Shown piece after piece: positions 11,152-22,332 of a stretch of DNA of 64,000 bases. The notes beneath the pieces were generated by a model. It searched no databases. It was not told the origin of the DNA and saw nothing but the letters and a program-made list of their open reading frames with translations. Origin of the DNA: Diadophis punctatus similis (taxonomy: Eukaryota; Chordata; Lepidosauria; Squamata; Dipsadidae); contig JALIGW010000003.1 of the NCBI GenBank assembly GCA_023053685.1, forward strand, positions 52,689,496-52,753,495, in the 5' to 3' direction. The position numbers and the translations under genes were made by a program. Every line of letters starts with the position of its first letter. Position 1 is the stretch's first letter.

Positions 11152-11573
11152 GTGTAGATAGTCAGCTTACTGTCTGAAAAGCTAGTTTATGGTTGCAACA
11201 AGACTGCAGCTCAGTAGGAGCTCTCTTGTGCATTAAGCTTGTTGGTGCTTTTTAAATGAAGCAATTTTTATAAGTCCTGTCCTCTCCCTGCTTAATAATA
11301 GATTTGATCTGAATCTATAATCTTCACATCTGACATAGTTTGACATTAACTGAAGAGAAAGGTGGCCCCACTAAAATAGGTAGAAGGGCATTCCACCCAT
11401 TTCAAACACTATTTTGAAATTGATGTTCACTAATGTTCCACATCAAGATGTTTTGTGCCCCAAAACCAAGTAATATTGCTTTAATTCTGAATAAGGAAAC
11501 ACTTGCCTTAATCCAAAAATTTCCTTCCAGCTTTTCCCTGTGGGCCAGAAGGGTCAGTTTTACTTATTGCATT
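11152..11573. other. Unassigned noncoding DNA
   Basis: No gene or recognised repeat. Confidence 0.35.
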
Positions 11574-11892
11574 GAGCCATGGTGGTGCAGTGGTTAGAGT
11601 GCAGTACTGCAGGCTACTTTGGCTGCCTGCAGGCTGCCTGCAATTTGGCAGTTCAAATCTCACCAGGCTCAAAGTTGACTCAGTCTTCCATCCTTCCGAG
11701 GTGGGTAAAATGAGGACCCAGATTGTTGGGGGCCATACACTGACTCTGTAAACTGCTTAGAGAGGGCTGTAAAGCACTGTGAAGCGGTATATAAGTCTAA
11801 TTTAATTTAATTTAATTTAATTAAATGGATTTGTATGCCGCCCAACTCCCTAGGGACTCTGCTACTGCTAAGTGCTACTGCTATTGCTATTA
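11574..11892 (+). mobile_element. Sauria-type SINE with an L2 tail fragment inserted in its 3' end
   Basis: A tRNA-like head (box A region GGTGGTGCAGTGG, box B GTTCAAATCTC) is followed by the conserved body TTCCATCCTTCCGAGGTGGG and GAAGCGGTATATAAGTCTAA. Between that point (about 11800) and the SINE tail at 11861-11892 sits about 60 bp consisting of a TTTAA run and a minus-oriented L2 3' tail (GCCGCCCAACTCCC). The family is a squamate tRNA-derived SINE whose 3' end is thought to be Bov-B related. Confidence 0.75.
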
Positions 11893-12339
11893 TGAACTAC
11901 AAACCAGGAATGCTTACCTTGAGGTCCCAGAACTACAGGAAAGCCCAAACCCAAGCTTCAGCTCTCCTCTAAAATGTATAACTAATTCATTATTTTAAAT
12001 ATGTCAGAAGGAAGAGTTATTTAACCCTATTGCATTAAATCAAATTAAACTGGAATTTAATTTTTATCCAGATACATTCCCTTTTTGGAGTTTGCCCATT
12101 GATCAGCTTTTCAGAGACCAAGGGCAGTCTGTTTGCTAAATAATCAGAATAAATGCCATCCCCTTGGGGATGTAGGTTTTATTAAGGATTTTAATTATAC
12201 TGGTAAAAACTAATATAAGGTACTTAAAGAAAATAATAGAAAGAAAGAAGAAAAAGAATGTAATAAAACAAAAGAAATATACAGAGAAGTGACTTCCAGC
12301 TTTCACCACAAGAAGTATAAAGAAATTTAATAAATTTTC
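11893..12339. other. Unassigned noncoding DNA
   Basis: AT-rich, with an A-rich stretch at 12220-12275. No gene seen. Confidence 0.35.
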
Positions 12340-12347
12340 ATCCCCTA

Positions 12348-12607
12348 TAGAGGTGGGATTCAGCTGGTTCGGACCGGATCGGGCAAATCGGTAGTGGCGA
12401 CGTGGCACAATCTCGTCCTATATTGCTGTGTTTTTTTATGCCGCATGCATGTGCGGACGTAACGCGTGAGAAAATTGCCGTGTTTTTTGACGCAGTGTGC
12501 ATGTGCGCAAGGCGTGCGCGTGAGCGAAGCGAGTGTGTGCACTCTCTCACACACACATTTTCAATTCTGGGCAAATTGGTTGTTAAATTATGTGAAGCCC
12601 ACCTCTG
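12348..12607. mobile_element. hAT-like MITE, GGTGGG family (short variant)
   Basis: The left end is TAGAGGTGGGATTCA and the right end is the complement of CAGAGGTGGGCTTCA. The flanks are atccccta / atcccctg (7 of 8). The CpG-rich interior contains GTGCATGTGCGCAAGG-like stretches. The right target duplication overlaps the left flank of the next element, which begins only 11 bp further on. Confidence 0.8.
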
Positions 12608-12618
12608 ATCCCCTGTAA

Positions 12619-13047
12619 AAGTGATGGCGAACCTTTTTTGGTTCGCAAGCCAAAAGGGGGGGGTGCGTGCAGTAGTGTGCGCGCACATGCTCACACCCAT
12701 TCCCTCTCCCATGCATGCACACAACCCCCCGCGCTGCCCCCTGCGCATGTGCACACACACACACTGCCCCGCGCATGCGCAAAGGCCTCACTGAAGCCTG
12801 GGATGGTGAAAAACGGCAAAATGGGCAAACTGGAAGTTTGGAAAAATGCACTTCTGGTTTGCCCGTTGGGCCATTTTTCACACTCGGGGGCTTCAGGAAG
12901 CTTCCCTGAATCCTCCGAAGGGCAAAACAGCCTTCCCCAAGGCTGAAAATCAGCTGGCCAGTGCGCGCATGCGCGCTGGAGCTTACATAGAGCAATGCCT
13001 TGCGTGCCCTCCAATATGGCTCCGCGTGCCATAGGTTCGCCATCATG
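12619..13047. mobile_element. hAT-like MITE, GTGATGGCGAACC family
   Basis: Left end AGTGATGGCGAACCT; right end CATAGGTTCGCCATCA. The probable 8-bp flanks are ccctgtaa / gcctataa (6 of 8). GC-rich interior with inverted GGCAAACTGGAAG / CTTCTGGTTTGCC segments. It carries two matches to the NRF1-type consensus YGCGCAYGCGCR, at 12770-12781 and 12964-12975. ORFs of up to 152 codons are open by composition only. Confidence 0.8.
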
Positions 13048-13394
13048 GCCTATAAGGTTAAACAGATTTCTCTTTATCCTCCATCCCATCCTTTATCTAT
13101 AAGCAAATGCATAAAACATCAACTAAATGCCATTTCCTTTGGAGACTGAGAGACACAGGAAGTTATGTTACGTGAGTTTAATACTGTTGACACTTATTGG
13201 CGATAGCTACTAACATTTTCAGATTATGGTCTTTCTAGGCCATACTTGAAGATTTTAAGGTTTGAACTTGGGACTTCTGCATATGAAACATGCTATCTGT
13301 ATGGAGTTGCACCAGCAGTGGCTGAATCTTTTTACATGATTCACTGACATTATCATAAGTCTCAGCTGTTGTGATTGATGATGGTGGAACCAAT
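13048..13394. other. Unassigned noncoding DNA
   Basis: No gene or bounded repeat recognised. Confidence 0.35.
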
Positions 13395-13552
13395 TATCAA
13401 AAACAGTTCAACAATGGAACTGATTAGCAAGGGAAGTCTATAAGCTGTGTTGTTAAAACAGAGGCTAGACAGCCATCTGCCACAAATGTTTAATATAGAT
13501 TCCTGCACTGAGCAGGGAGTTGGACTCAATAACCTAAAAAGCCTTCTTCTGG
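13395..13552 (+). mobile_element. CR1/L3 LINE 3' end
   Basis: Diverged CR1 3' end: AACAGAGGCTAGACAGCCA followed by GATTCCTGCACTGAGCAGGG and AGTTGGACTCAATAACCT. These are standard landmarks of the CR1/L3 3' UTR. The terminal repeat is lost and a SINE begins directly after it. Confidence 0.8.
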
Positions 13553-13554
13553 GT

Positions 13555-13790
13555 GATTCTGGCAGTGATTAGAGTGCAGTACAGCAGGCTACTTCTGCTG
13601 ATCACCAGCTGCCAGCAGTTTAGCAGATCGAATCTCACCAGGCTCAAGGTTGACTCAGCCTTCCATCCTTCCGAGGTGGGTAAAATGAGGACCCAGATTG
13701 TTGGGGGCAATATGCTGACTCTGTAAACCGCTTAGAGAGGGCTGTAAAAGCACTATGAAGCGGTATATAAGTCTAAGTGCTATTGCTATT
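13555..13790 (+). mobile_element. Sauria-type SINE
   Basis: A full-length but diverged copy: a tRNA-like head (CAGTGATTAGAGTGCAGTA), the body CAGCCTTCCATCCTTCCGAG, and the end GAAGCGGTATATAAGTCTAA plus TGCTATTGCTATT. It is inserted at or just beyond the end of the CR1 fragment. Confidence 0.85.
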
Positions 13791-14276
13791 TGTATTGATC
13801 AGGTTTATTTATTTTGCTCTAAAATTGTAAAAAAAACTGTTTCCGTGCCAGAGCTTCTGTTCTGGCAGGACGTGTAATCATTTGATAGAGGTGCTTGCTT
13901 CTCAAAGCAAGTTAGCATTAATTAGTCACTCCCTCTTTGGATCATTAAAGCAGCTGCATCACCTGGAAGTATCCTAAAATTGCTATATAAAGGCTGCCCT
14001 GTTGTCTCTGTGCTTGTTGACAATGCTTCTGCTGAGATTGCAGCTGAAACAAAGTGGCTATGCAAGTATGCACATGCAGAGAGCCATGAAGGACTTTTGT
14101 GAGTTTTCCAAATGATGCAGCTCTTTAAAGATTTCAAAGGGCAGTGCTTCATTTGTTCTAATGCATTTTATGAAGTGCCTTCTTTGGATGCTTTGTGCAG
14201 CCCTCGTTTCTTTTTTTCATCACTGGCAAATAATATGTAGCAATTGGTTTCTGCATGGATGTGCTTTTATCTTTTC
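13791..14276. other. Unassigned noncoding DNA
   Basis: No gene recognised. A minus-strand ORF at 13922-14152 has no recognisable domain. Confidence 0.35.
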
Positions 14277-14284
14277 CCCCTGTC

Positions 14285-14632
14285 CAGGGTGGGTTCTAAC
14301 TTACCTCGCTGCCAGTTCGCTTCGTCCCGCGCTATGTGGCTGCGCCACGTGGCCGTGCCTGCGCTTTGTGCACGCATGCACAGTGCCAACATTTTTTTTT
14401 AAAAAAAATTAAGCCGAAAACAAGATGGCGACGCATGCGCAGCGCCAGAAACTCAGCTTCTGCACATGTGCAGAGGAAAAAAACCCGGGAATTTTTAAAA
14501 AAAATTTTTTAAAGATGGCGGCGTCCACAGACCGGCACCAACAGAACCGGTTCTGTGACATCATCGTGACATCACCAGCAGGTTGATACCGGTTTAGGCA
14601 AACTGGTCCAAACTGGGAAGAACCCACCTCTG
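14285..14632. mobile_element. hAT-like MITE, GGTGGGTT family
   Basis: Left end CAGGGTGGGTTCTAACTTA; right end complementary to CAGAGGTGGGTTCTTCCC. The flanks are cccctgtc / ctcctgtc (7 of 8). The interior includes CGCATGCGCAGCGCC, a run of A/T around 14390-14410 and GACATCATCGTGACATCACC. This interior type resembles the two long copies at 29742 and 62273. Confidence 0.83.
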
Positions 14633-14640
14633 CTCCTGTC

Positions 14641-17504
14641 CCAGTTTCTACCTCTACTCCACCCATGCTGTAGACCATGAACTTCTAAAGAAGCAAGGGA
14701 GAACATTGGTTGCTATGTAGATCCCATATCCTATGTCACAGACCACAACCTTGTGCTTAAGGTATCCAAGTCTTCATCTAGTTTTAAAATAAAGAGCCTT
14801 CAAAGGGGAAAGCAGGGACTTGGATTTTCCCAAAAATAGTTTGCCTGTTGACAGCAGATGGTGTAAGCACAAAGGTCACTGTGTCTTTACTTAAGTAAAA
14901 TTATTTTTAGCATGGCTACGTTTCTAGATCCCTGGGATAGTACATGGTAGTCTGAACATAGTAGTCTAAACATCGTAGTCTGAATTTCTTAGTGCAAATT
15001 ATCATATGAAATGTATGTTTGATTCAAGTGATGTGAATCACATTCTTGGTTGTAGAATATTTGGGGGGGGGGCTTTAAGCAGCCAAGGTTGTTAGAGATC
15101 TTATTTTGGCTACTGTACCTTTAAAGAAAAAGTCAACACTGTCCCAGTAAAGGAATGTGAATTTTGATTATATTTCATAATGAGTTTTGAAAAAGATCTG
15201 CAGCCAAATTATAGGTAACAAAAAGCTGGAGAGATAAATGACCCAAACATGAAATTAAATTGGCTTTTGTGCAATTGGTTGCATAGTGAAGCCTCGTTAA
15301 TACATTTTGCAGAATGAAAGGCCATTTATCATCAGAATTTTGTTCTTAGGGGGAAAAATCATTTCCCCTTTTTATTTTGTTCAAAATTCAGATCCTTTGT
15401 GCCAAAAGGCCAGATCCTTTGCTTCAGAATGTTGTTTTACACTCATCTGAGAATATGCTGCTTTAACTTAACTTTTGCTTGAAAGCTTAACTAGCTTTTA
15501 ATATCTATTGTTCTAACACATATCACGGTCATAATTGCTTTTAAATTGGGACAATATTATTCCTCTTATTATTTCCTTCAACTGTCTTACTTTCTCAGGG
15601 AAGTAAAAAAAAATAGATGCATTTTGCATTTCCATAATTTGCTTTCCCTTGCTGCTCTACCATGAATTGCCCATAAGCTATTTTCATTGAGTACCCTGAG
15701 AGTAGTTTCCACCTTTCTCTTTTGTTCTTACCTTCATTCTGTCTAAATCATTCTGTGGCAAATTTGCTTTATGACAACTTAGCAAAACCTATGATATATC
15801 AGAAAGGGCCTTGAAGTAGTCTGAAGCCTGCTAAAATCAAGAGCACCTGACACATTTGTTAAAGACCTCATTGACCTCTGATCCTAAGGTTGCTTTCATA
15901 TTGATTTTTAGGATCTTGGGCTCAATTGAATGGGGAAAGCGCACCTGACAAGGAAAGCAATATTTCATAATGGGAACCGATCAATGGGGAATGCTTCATA
16001 GCAATGGTACGTCAAGTTTTGCTGGGAAAGTTAAGCAGAAATTAAGCCAGTGAATGGAAATAGGCATACCATCTGCTTCTGATAATCTTTCTGTCCAAAG
16101 GATGGCACTTTTAAGGCAATTAATCTACAAATTCTCAATTTTGGAAATGTCTATTTTTGAATGGTTAAAAAGTGGTTTTTAGTCCAAAAGCCTGCATAAT
16201 AGAGGCGAAGTAGATCTCTTTAGTTTAGAGCACATGGACAAGCCAGAGAGTAGCATTGGCCAATTAGGTAGACCTATACATGAGGTCTATAATTTAAATA
16301 TTCAGATATTTCCGAATTAGTGACACTAAATATTTCAGAGCTCATGGGACAAATTGTGAGGCCACGTCTAGCAAAGCCATGAACTTTCTTCCTCCTCCTT
16401 TTCCTTTTCCCCCCCTACTTTGCTTGAGGAAACCTCTGAATTGGTTCCAAGATAGGGTATTGGAGGCAGTCCTGATACAGCCATGGATTTTGCATTATTC
16501 ATTTTACATCCAATACCCAAGCACTTTTAAGTCATGCTGTGTGCCACTGCTGGGATGTTATGTGCTTGACTGGCTTAAAGATGGAGCAAACTGTATTCTA
16601 CAGTTTGACTTCTATGTGCTATGAAACACAAGTTCCAGTGAAATAATTGAATGGACTTCTGGGTAAATATGCTTTGGATAAAGCTGAAAGTCTTAGCATT
16701 GAGGCCTGAAGCCCTTTTCAAGTTGTCTGAAAAAAATCTTTCTTAGAGCTTCTTCTGAGTCTTTCCACTTTCATTCCGTCTTTGATATCACACTACTGAA
16801 TAATGTCCTTGAGTCTGAAATTTCATTCCAGTTTTACAATAATGTTAAGGTCACTAAAAAGAGAGGGAGAGAGGGAAAGACAGAGAGATAAACTTGAAAG
16901 CAACCTTACCCTTTAAGAAAGGATTGGTCTTAATCTATTTCCAGCATACAAGAGATGAGCTCAGGATTGCTGGGACACTTTCACTGACACAAATCTACAT
17001 AATCGTTTTAAAATTCTCACCATTTCTTCCGATTATTCTTTTTCTGTCACTTTAGGAAGCTCTAAAACTGATTTTCTCACTATAATCTTCCAGTATTGCT
17101 TAGCTCCCAAATCTCTAATATTTTAAGAAGATTATTTCATTTATAATTGATTGAGTGTATTTGCTAGATTGCCACTTCAAAGAAGTGTTTTAGAAAGGGG
17201 CTCAGGTAGACACAGCATGACTCGGTGGTGCCACCCCACTCTGCATCCCCACCCAACCTAAGTTTTGCATCTTTTCCCACCATTCTTTCCATGTGCTTAC
17301 TTACACTGCCAGTAAGGCTGAGCAGCTGAAACAGAGCACTTGGAAGCTGATTCAAAATAGCATATTGGGGTTATGAATCCTTCATATTTTAATTGTCATC
17401 CATGGGAAAGCAAACTCTCTTCCGTTCGTTTTGTGAACTGTTCTTTTCACAGCACCATTTCTCATTTAGTTCGAAGGATTTGAACAAGGGCTATGGTGAT
17501 ATCA
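14641..17504. other. Unassigned noncoding DNA, no repeats recognised
   Basis: About 2.9 kb of AT-rich sequence with no transposable element that I can name, no SINE or MITE ends, and no convincing ORF (the longest, at 16379-16624, has no domain). This is one of the longest repeat-poor stretches in the window, so any conserved regulatory DNA would be easiest to detect here. Confidence 0.45.
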
Positions 17505-18118
17505 GGAAAAGGTCATTACTTGAAGAGTATCCAGAGACTTCAGTTGGTGCAAAATGCGGCTGCGCGTGCTGTGGTGGGTGTGCCAAGGTATACCCACGTG
17601 ACACCTATACTCCGCCAGCTGCATTGGTTGCCCATCGGTCTCCGGGTCCAATTCAAGGTGTTGATCACCATCTTTAAAGCCCTTCATGGCTTAGGACCAC
17701 ATTCTGCCTCATACTTCCCTCCGACCGGTTAGGGCCCACAGAGTTGGCCTCCTCCAGGTCCCGTCGGCCAAGCAATGCCGGCTGGCGGGCCCTAGGGGGA
17801 GAGCCTTCTCTGTGGCTGGCCCCGTGCTCTGGAACCAACTTCCCCCAGAGACCCGAACTATCCCCACTCTGCTGGCCTTCCAAAAAGCCGTTAAGACATG
17901 GCTTTTCCTGCAGGCTGGGGGTAGAGCTTAATGCACTCGAGCTCACCCCCAAGTATGTATGGTTGTTGAATGGTTGTTCGATATTTTTTATACTGTGTTT
18001 TTAAATTTTTATATCTGTTTTTAATTAATATTTAATATTTGGTTTATTCTTGTATTTTTCTCTGTTGTACGCCACCCTGAGTCCTTCGGGAGTTGGGCGG
18101 CATATAAGAATACATACA
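17505..18118 (+). mobile_element. L2-type LINE 3' end
   Basis: The plus-strand frame from 17493 reads LQLVQNAAARAVVGV, LRQLHWLPIGLRVQFK and FKALHGLGP, the L2 RT C-terminus. A frameshift near 17700 moves the rest (QCRLAGPRGRAFSV-like, LWNQLP-like) to another frame. The 3' UTR ends with GCCACCCTGAGTCCTTCGGG and GGGCGGCATATAAGAATAC. It is 5' truncated and disabled by frameshifts. It is the same family as 1500-2145. Confidence 0.85.
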
Positions 18119-18129
18119 TAAATAAATAA

Positions 18130-18216
<87 letters not shown>

Positions 18217-18218
18217 AT
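18119..18218. repeat. (AAAT)n microsatellite at the L2 tail
   Basis: About 24 AAAT units directly continue the L2 3' end, consistent with expansion of the LINE tail repeat. Confidence 0.95.
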
Positions 18219-19132
18219 GAACTTGAATGACCCTGAGTGAAGGCGGCCTAGTTTAAATGAAGATTTTTGAAGAAGCTGTGATAAAATATTGCAGTATCTC
18301 CATCCCCAACACAGAGAGGTCCTGTTTGACATATATAGTATGCCTCCCCCCTTTTAAATCATTTTCTAAAGAGTGTCTTTTAAAACATTGGTTCTCTGCA
18401 AGGATTATACTATTTTTGTCAGATGCACCTCTCCCACTTGCAGGTACACATATGAAAAACACAGGAAAGCCTTTGGTTTTTATTTTGCATTCATCATAAA
18501 GGTATCTTTTGAAAAAAATGCTATACTCTAAGGAAGACAATCCTTGTAGCTTCCACCACGTTTTTCAAAGGTTTCAGTATAGTTTTTATTAAAGACTTAT
18601 CATCTAAACATTCTAGAATGGAATATTTTCAGTTTTACTTAGAGAAAAATCAAGTGAGGCTAAAGAAATATACAGAGGCAGACTTAAGATCTAAATTCCT
18701 GATTTCTGGGGAAGAAATAGCAAAGTAAAGACAGCTCTGATGAGAGTTGATGTCCACAGTGGAATAAAAAGCGAGTGAAATGCACAGCTCTTTGCAATTT
18801 CTCTCTGGACAAAAAGAGGACCTGAGATCACAAGTGTTACAGACAGTGGTTCTCAAGAGGAGATCATGCAACAGCAGTTTCTGGAAGGTTTACAACTCCA
18901 AGAGACAAAGGCACACCACCTTATCCCAAAACACCTTTGGCATCTCCATGGACACAATGAAATGTCTGCCTCTGTTATTAGATTGTCTTTAAAAGATGTT
19001 ATGGAAGAGAAACATGTTTTACTGGACAAGACTGAGACTGAACTGAAGGTGAATTTAAAAATGACAGGCTATAAGAATTATGTAGAAAAAGATACTACAC
19101 TGGATAAACAGGTTGATGTTTTCATAATTAAA

Positions 19133-19133
<1 letters not shown>
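18219..19133. other. Unassigned noncoding DNA
   Basis: No supportable gene. Open frames at 18257-18499 and 18780-19210 run into low-complexity sequence and show no domain. Confidence 0.4.

Positions 19134-19209
<76 letters not shown>
19134..19209. repeat. (TA)n microsatellite at a LINE 3' end
   Basis: About 38 TA units lie exactly at the 3' end of the minus-strand LINE that follows. Other copies of this LINE have AAAT tails at that position. Confidence 0.97.
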
Positions 19210-19212
<3 letters not shown>

Positions 19213-20026
19213 AAGTATGTATTTGATAATATACATTAGTATAACATTATTTGAATACATAAGATGGGTACAAATAAAAGGGAACATTTGGACAGGGATG
19301 GTAGGCATGCTGGTGCACTTATGCACGCCCCTTACTGACCTCTTAGGAATGGGGTGAGATCAACAGTAGACAGTCTAAGGGTAAAGTTTTGGGGATTTGG
19401 GGATGAAACCACAGAGTCAGGTAGTGAGTTCCAGGCATTAACCATTCTGTTGCTGAAGTCGTATTTTCTGTGATTGAGTTTGGAGCGTTTCACTTTGAGT
19501 TTGTATCTGTTGTGTGCTCAAATATTGTTGTGGTTGAAGCTGAAGTAGTTGTTGACAGGTAGGACGTTGTAGCAGATAATTTTATGAACTACACTTAGGT
19601 CATGCCGAAGGCGATGTAGTTCTAAGTTTTCTAAGCCCAGAATTTCAAGTCTGGTGGCGTAAGGTATTCAGTTGTGAGCAGAGGAGTGGACTCTTCTCAT
19701 AAAATATCCCTGAACATGCTCTATTGTATTAATGTCCGATATGCACTGTGGGTTCCAGACAGATGAGCTGTATTCAAGGATTGGTCTGGCAAATGTTTTG
19801 TATGCTCTGGTTAATAGTGTAATATTACCGGAGAAGAAGCTACATAAGATTAGGTTTACAACTCTTAATGCCTTTTGGGTGATGTTGTTACAGTGGGCTT
19901 TGGCACTTACATCATTAGATATGAGTACTCCAAGATCTTTGACAGAGTGAGGGTCGTCTGCAAGGTCGTGTCCATTCAGCTTGTATTTAGTGTTCTGATT
20001 CTTTTTGCCAATGTGTAGGACAGAGC
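19210..20026 (-). mobile_element. CR1-clade LINE (AAAT family), 3' part with RT C-terminal ORF
   Basis: Minus strand. The frame 20060-19668 encodes the thumb/C-terminal part of the RT (SVLHIGKKNQNTKYKLNG, DLGVLISNDVSAKAHC, FFSGNITLLTRAYKTFARPI). Frameshifted continuation and a 3' UTR follow. The catalytic RT motifs are upstream of the truncation and missing. The 5' junction at 20026 is marked by two perfect copies of an 18-bp sequence. The 3' end lies against (TA)n instead of the usual AAAT run. Confidence 0.85.
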
Positions 20027-20061
20027 TATATATAAGTAACAAACTATATATAAGTAACAAA
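20026..20061. repeat. 18-bp tandem duplication at a LINE 5' junction
   Basis: CTATATATAAGTAACAAA occurs twice in perfect tandem exactly where LINE identity stops. A similar 18-bp periodicity occurs at two other LINE 5' junctions (48181 and 48331). Confidence 0.9.
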
Positions 20062-20497
20062 CTAAAAGACTGACCTGGATAACTTTCCTATATTGGATTT
20101 ACAAAAGAGATTTAAAAAATGACCAGCCAGAAAAAATTGCCAGGTGCAGATAATATATCACATGAGACACTTTTAAAGTCATACTTCCCATAACGTTATT
20201 ATACTAAAATGACTTTTCAGAAGAGCATTTGAGAGTAAATGTTGTCATGGTTGGCCACAAAGGACTTTTCCCTCTTTATCTTACCCTCACAATGACATTT
20301 AATGAGATGAAATATGATAATTTCCAAATCACATATAGATGAATGAAAATCTGTTCATTACCTATAAACTAAATTTTCAAGTCTTCTGTTTGGTACATGA
20401 GCCCTATGCATTTTCAGACATGGTTCATGCAGTCTTCTGTTCATATGTTGAAGTCTTTCTCATTATGTATTCTTATAGCTAGACAATGTTTGGAGAC
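20062..20497. other. Unassigned noncoding DNA
   Basis: No gene or bounded repeat recognised. Confidence 0.35.
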
Positions 20498-20505
20498 CCG
20501 CAAGG

Positions 20506-20773
20506 CAGGGGTGAAATCCAGCAGGTTCTGACAGGTTCTAGAGAACCGGTAGCAGAAATTTTGAGTAGTTCGGAGAACCGGTAGTGGAAAATTTTGAGTA
20601 GTTCAGAGAACCAGCAAATACCACCTCTGGCTTGCCCCAGAGTGGGGTGGGAATGGAGATTTTGCAGTATCCTTCCCCTACTATGGCCACCAAGCCATGC
20701 CCACCAAGCCACACCACGCCCACCATGCCACACCCACAGAACCGGTAGTAAAAAAAATTGGATTTCATCACTG
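20506..20773. mobile_element. hAT-like MITE, GGTGAAATC variant
   Basis: Left end CAGGGGTGAAATCCAGC; right end TTGGATTTCATCACTG. A perfect 8-bp duplication (ccgcaagg at 20498-20505 and 20774-20781) fixes both boundaries. The interior has repeated GAGAACCGGTAG and TTTTGAGTAGTTC segments and a purine/pyrimidine-biased CCACACC/CACCACGCC part. Non-coding. Confidence 0.95.
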
Positions 20774-21107
20774 CCGCAAGGTATGGAGTCCAACAAGATA
20801 TGGAAGTCCTCAACTTGTCAGTGCTTGCTAGAGATGTGAATGAGACCCTAAAATGTACATTACTAACAATGTAAATTCATCTAGAAGTTTGCAAATGGCA
20901 TCAAGTAGAGTGACCATGTGTCTCAGTTTGCGCAGGATGGTTACTTCCTACATGAGATTCCCAAGCAGCTGCCGCCTTCTTCCCATAGTCCCTGACTTCT
21001 GTGGAATTATTTTCTTCTCTACAGTGCGGCCTTGTGCAGTGCATCTTTTTATTGGTCAAACCTGCCAGTCAATAAATAGATTCATTTATATATACACATA
21101 TTTATCT

Positions 21108-21200
21108 ATCATCCATCCATCCATCCATCCATCCATCCATCCATCCATCCATCCATCCATCCATCCATCCATCTATCTATCTATCTATCAATCAATCTAT
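21108..21200. repeat. (ATCC)n and (ATCT)n microsatellite
   Basis: About 16 CCAT units followed by CTAT units, on the left side of the mariner fragment. Confidence 0.95.
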
Positions 21201-21203
21201 CTA

Positions 21204-21394
21204 CGAGGGTGAGTCAAAACATAATGGCATTTTCTTTAGGACAGGTATAATTACCAACACAGGAACATGTAGCATACATCAAAATGAAGCTGGTCCTCTG
21301 TGGATCACATGTCTACTTCTCAACATAGTCACCGTTTCTCTCAATAGCAATGTCCCACCTTCGAATGAGAGCATGTATCTCTGTCTCGTAAAAT
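21204..21394 (-). mobile_element. mariner-type transposon, 3' end with transposase C-terminus
   Basis: The plus strand starts after a TA dinucleotide with CGAGGGTGAGTCAAAAC, a typical mariner terminal sequence. On the minus strand, 21394-21313 is open and ends in FYETEIHALIRRW then DIAIERNGDYVEK and a stop, the characteristic C-terminus of mariner transposases. The rest of the transposase and the other end are missing; the break coincides with ATCT microsatellite. The catalytic D,D34D region is absent, so it cannot be active. Mariner elements are often horizontally transferred, but nothing here dates this copy. Confidence 0.85.
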
Positions 21395-21399
21395 CTATC

Positions 21400-21465
<66 letters not shown>

Positions 21466-21485
21466 TTCTTTCATCTATCTATCAA
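21395..21485. repeat. (ATCT)n microsatellite
   Basis: About 18 ATCT units with minor interruptions on the other side of the mariner fragment. Confidence 0.95.
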
Positions 21486-21534
21486 TTTCAATCTCAAAAG
21501 TGCCTATTTTGGTTTTTAAATTATATGGTCACCC

Positions 21535-21954
<420 letters not shown>

Positions 21955-22226
21955 TTAGACAGAAAGAGACAGAAGGGGATACATACACTGACAGGGGAAA
22001 TCCACATATCATCTCTGGAATGGATGGGGCTACAGCATCTGATTGATAAAGTAGGTAGGGGTTTGCTAGTAGCCAAGAAGCCCCCTCCCATTCTGCAGAT
22101 GATAGAAGATTCTCTCTCTCTCACCCTGACTCAGTCATAAGCCTTGTTACTAAGGCAGAACAGAGATTGGTATCAGGTCAGAGCACATTCTACTAGCAAA
22201 CCTTCATGCTTCTTCATGGACTAGAG

Positions 22227-22332
22227 CAGAGGTCTTCAAACTTGGCAACTTTAAGACTTGTGGACTTCAACTCTCAGAATTCTGGGAGTTGAAGTCCACA
22301 AGTCTTAAAGTTGCCAAATTTGAAGACCTCTG
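22227..22332. mobile_element. Palindromic hAT-like MITE (CAGAGGTCTTCAAAC family)
   Basis: A 106-bp near-perfect palindrome. The left half includes CAGAGGTCTTCAAACTTGGC and GACTTGTGGACTTCAACTC, and the right half is its complement. A perfect 8-bp target duplication, gactagag, lies at 22219-22226 and 22333-22340. Relatives lie at 25493 and 60426. No coding capacity. Confidence 0.95.

Larger units (their letters stand above)
20909..21534. mobile_element. Possible TIR element (GGGTGACCATA type) swollen by microsatellites
   Basis: TAGAGTGACCATGTG at the left and ATATGGTCACCCTA at the right form inverted ends about 626 bp apart. The imperfect flanks (catcaag / cactaag) are compatible with a hAT-like duplication. 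The interior is mostly ATCC and ATCT repeats and a mariner fragment. The ends are clear; the assignment to a superfamily is a guess. Confidence 0.5.
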
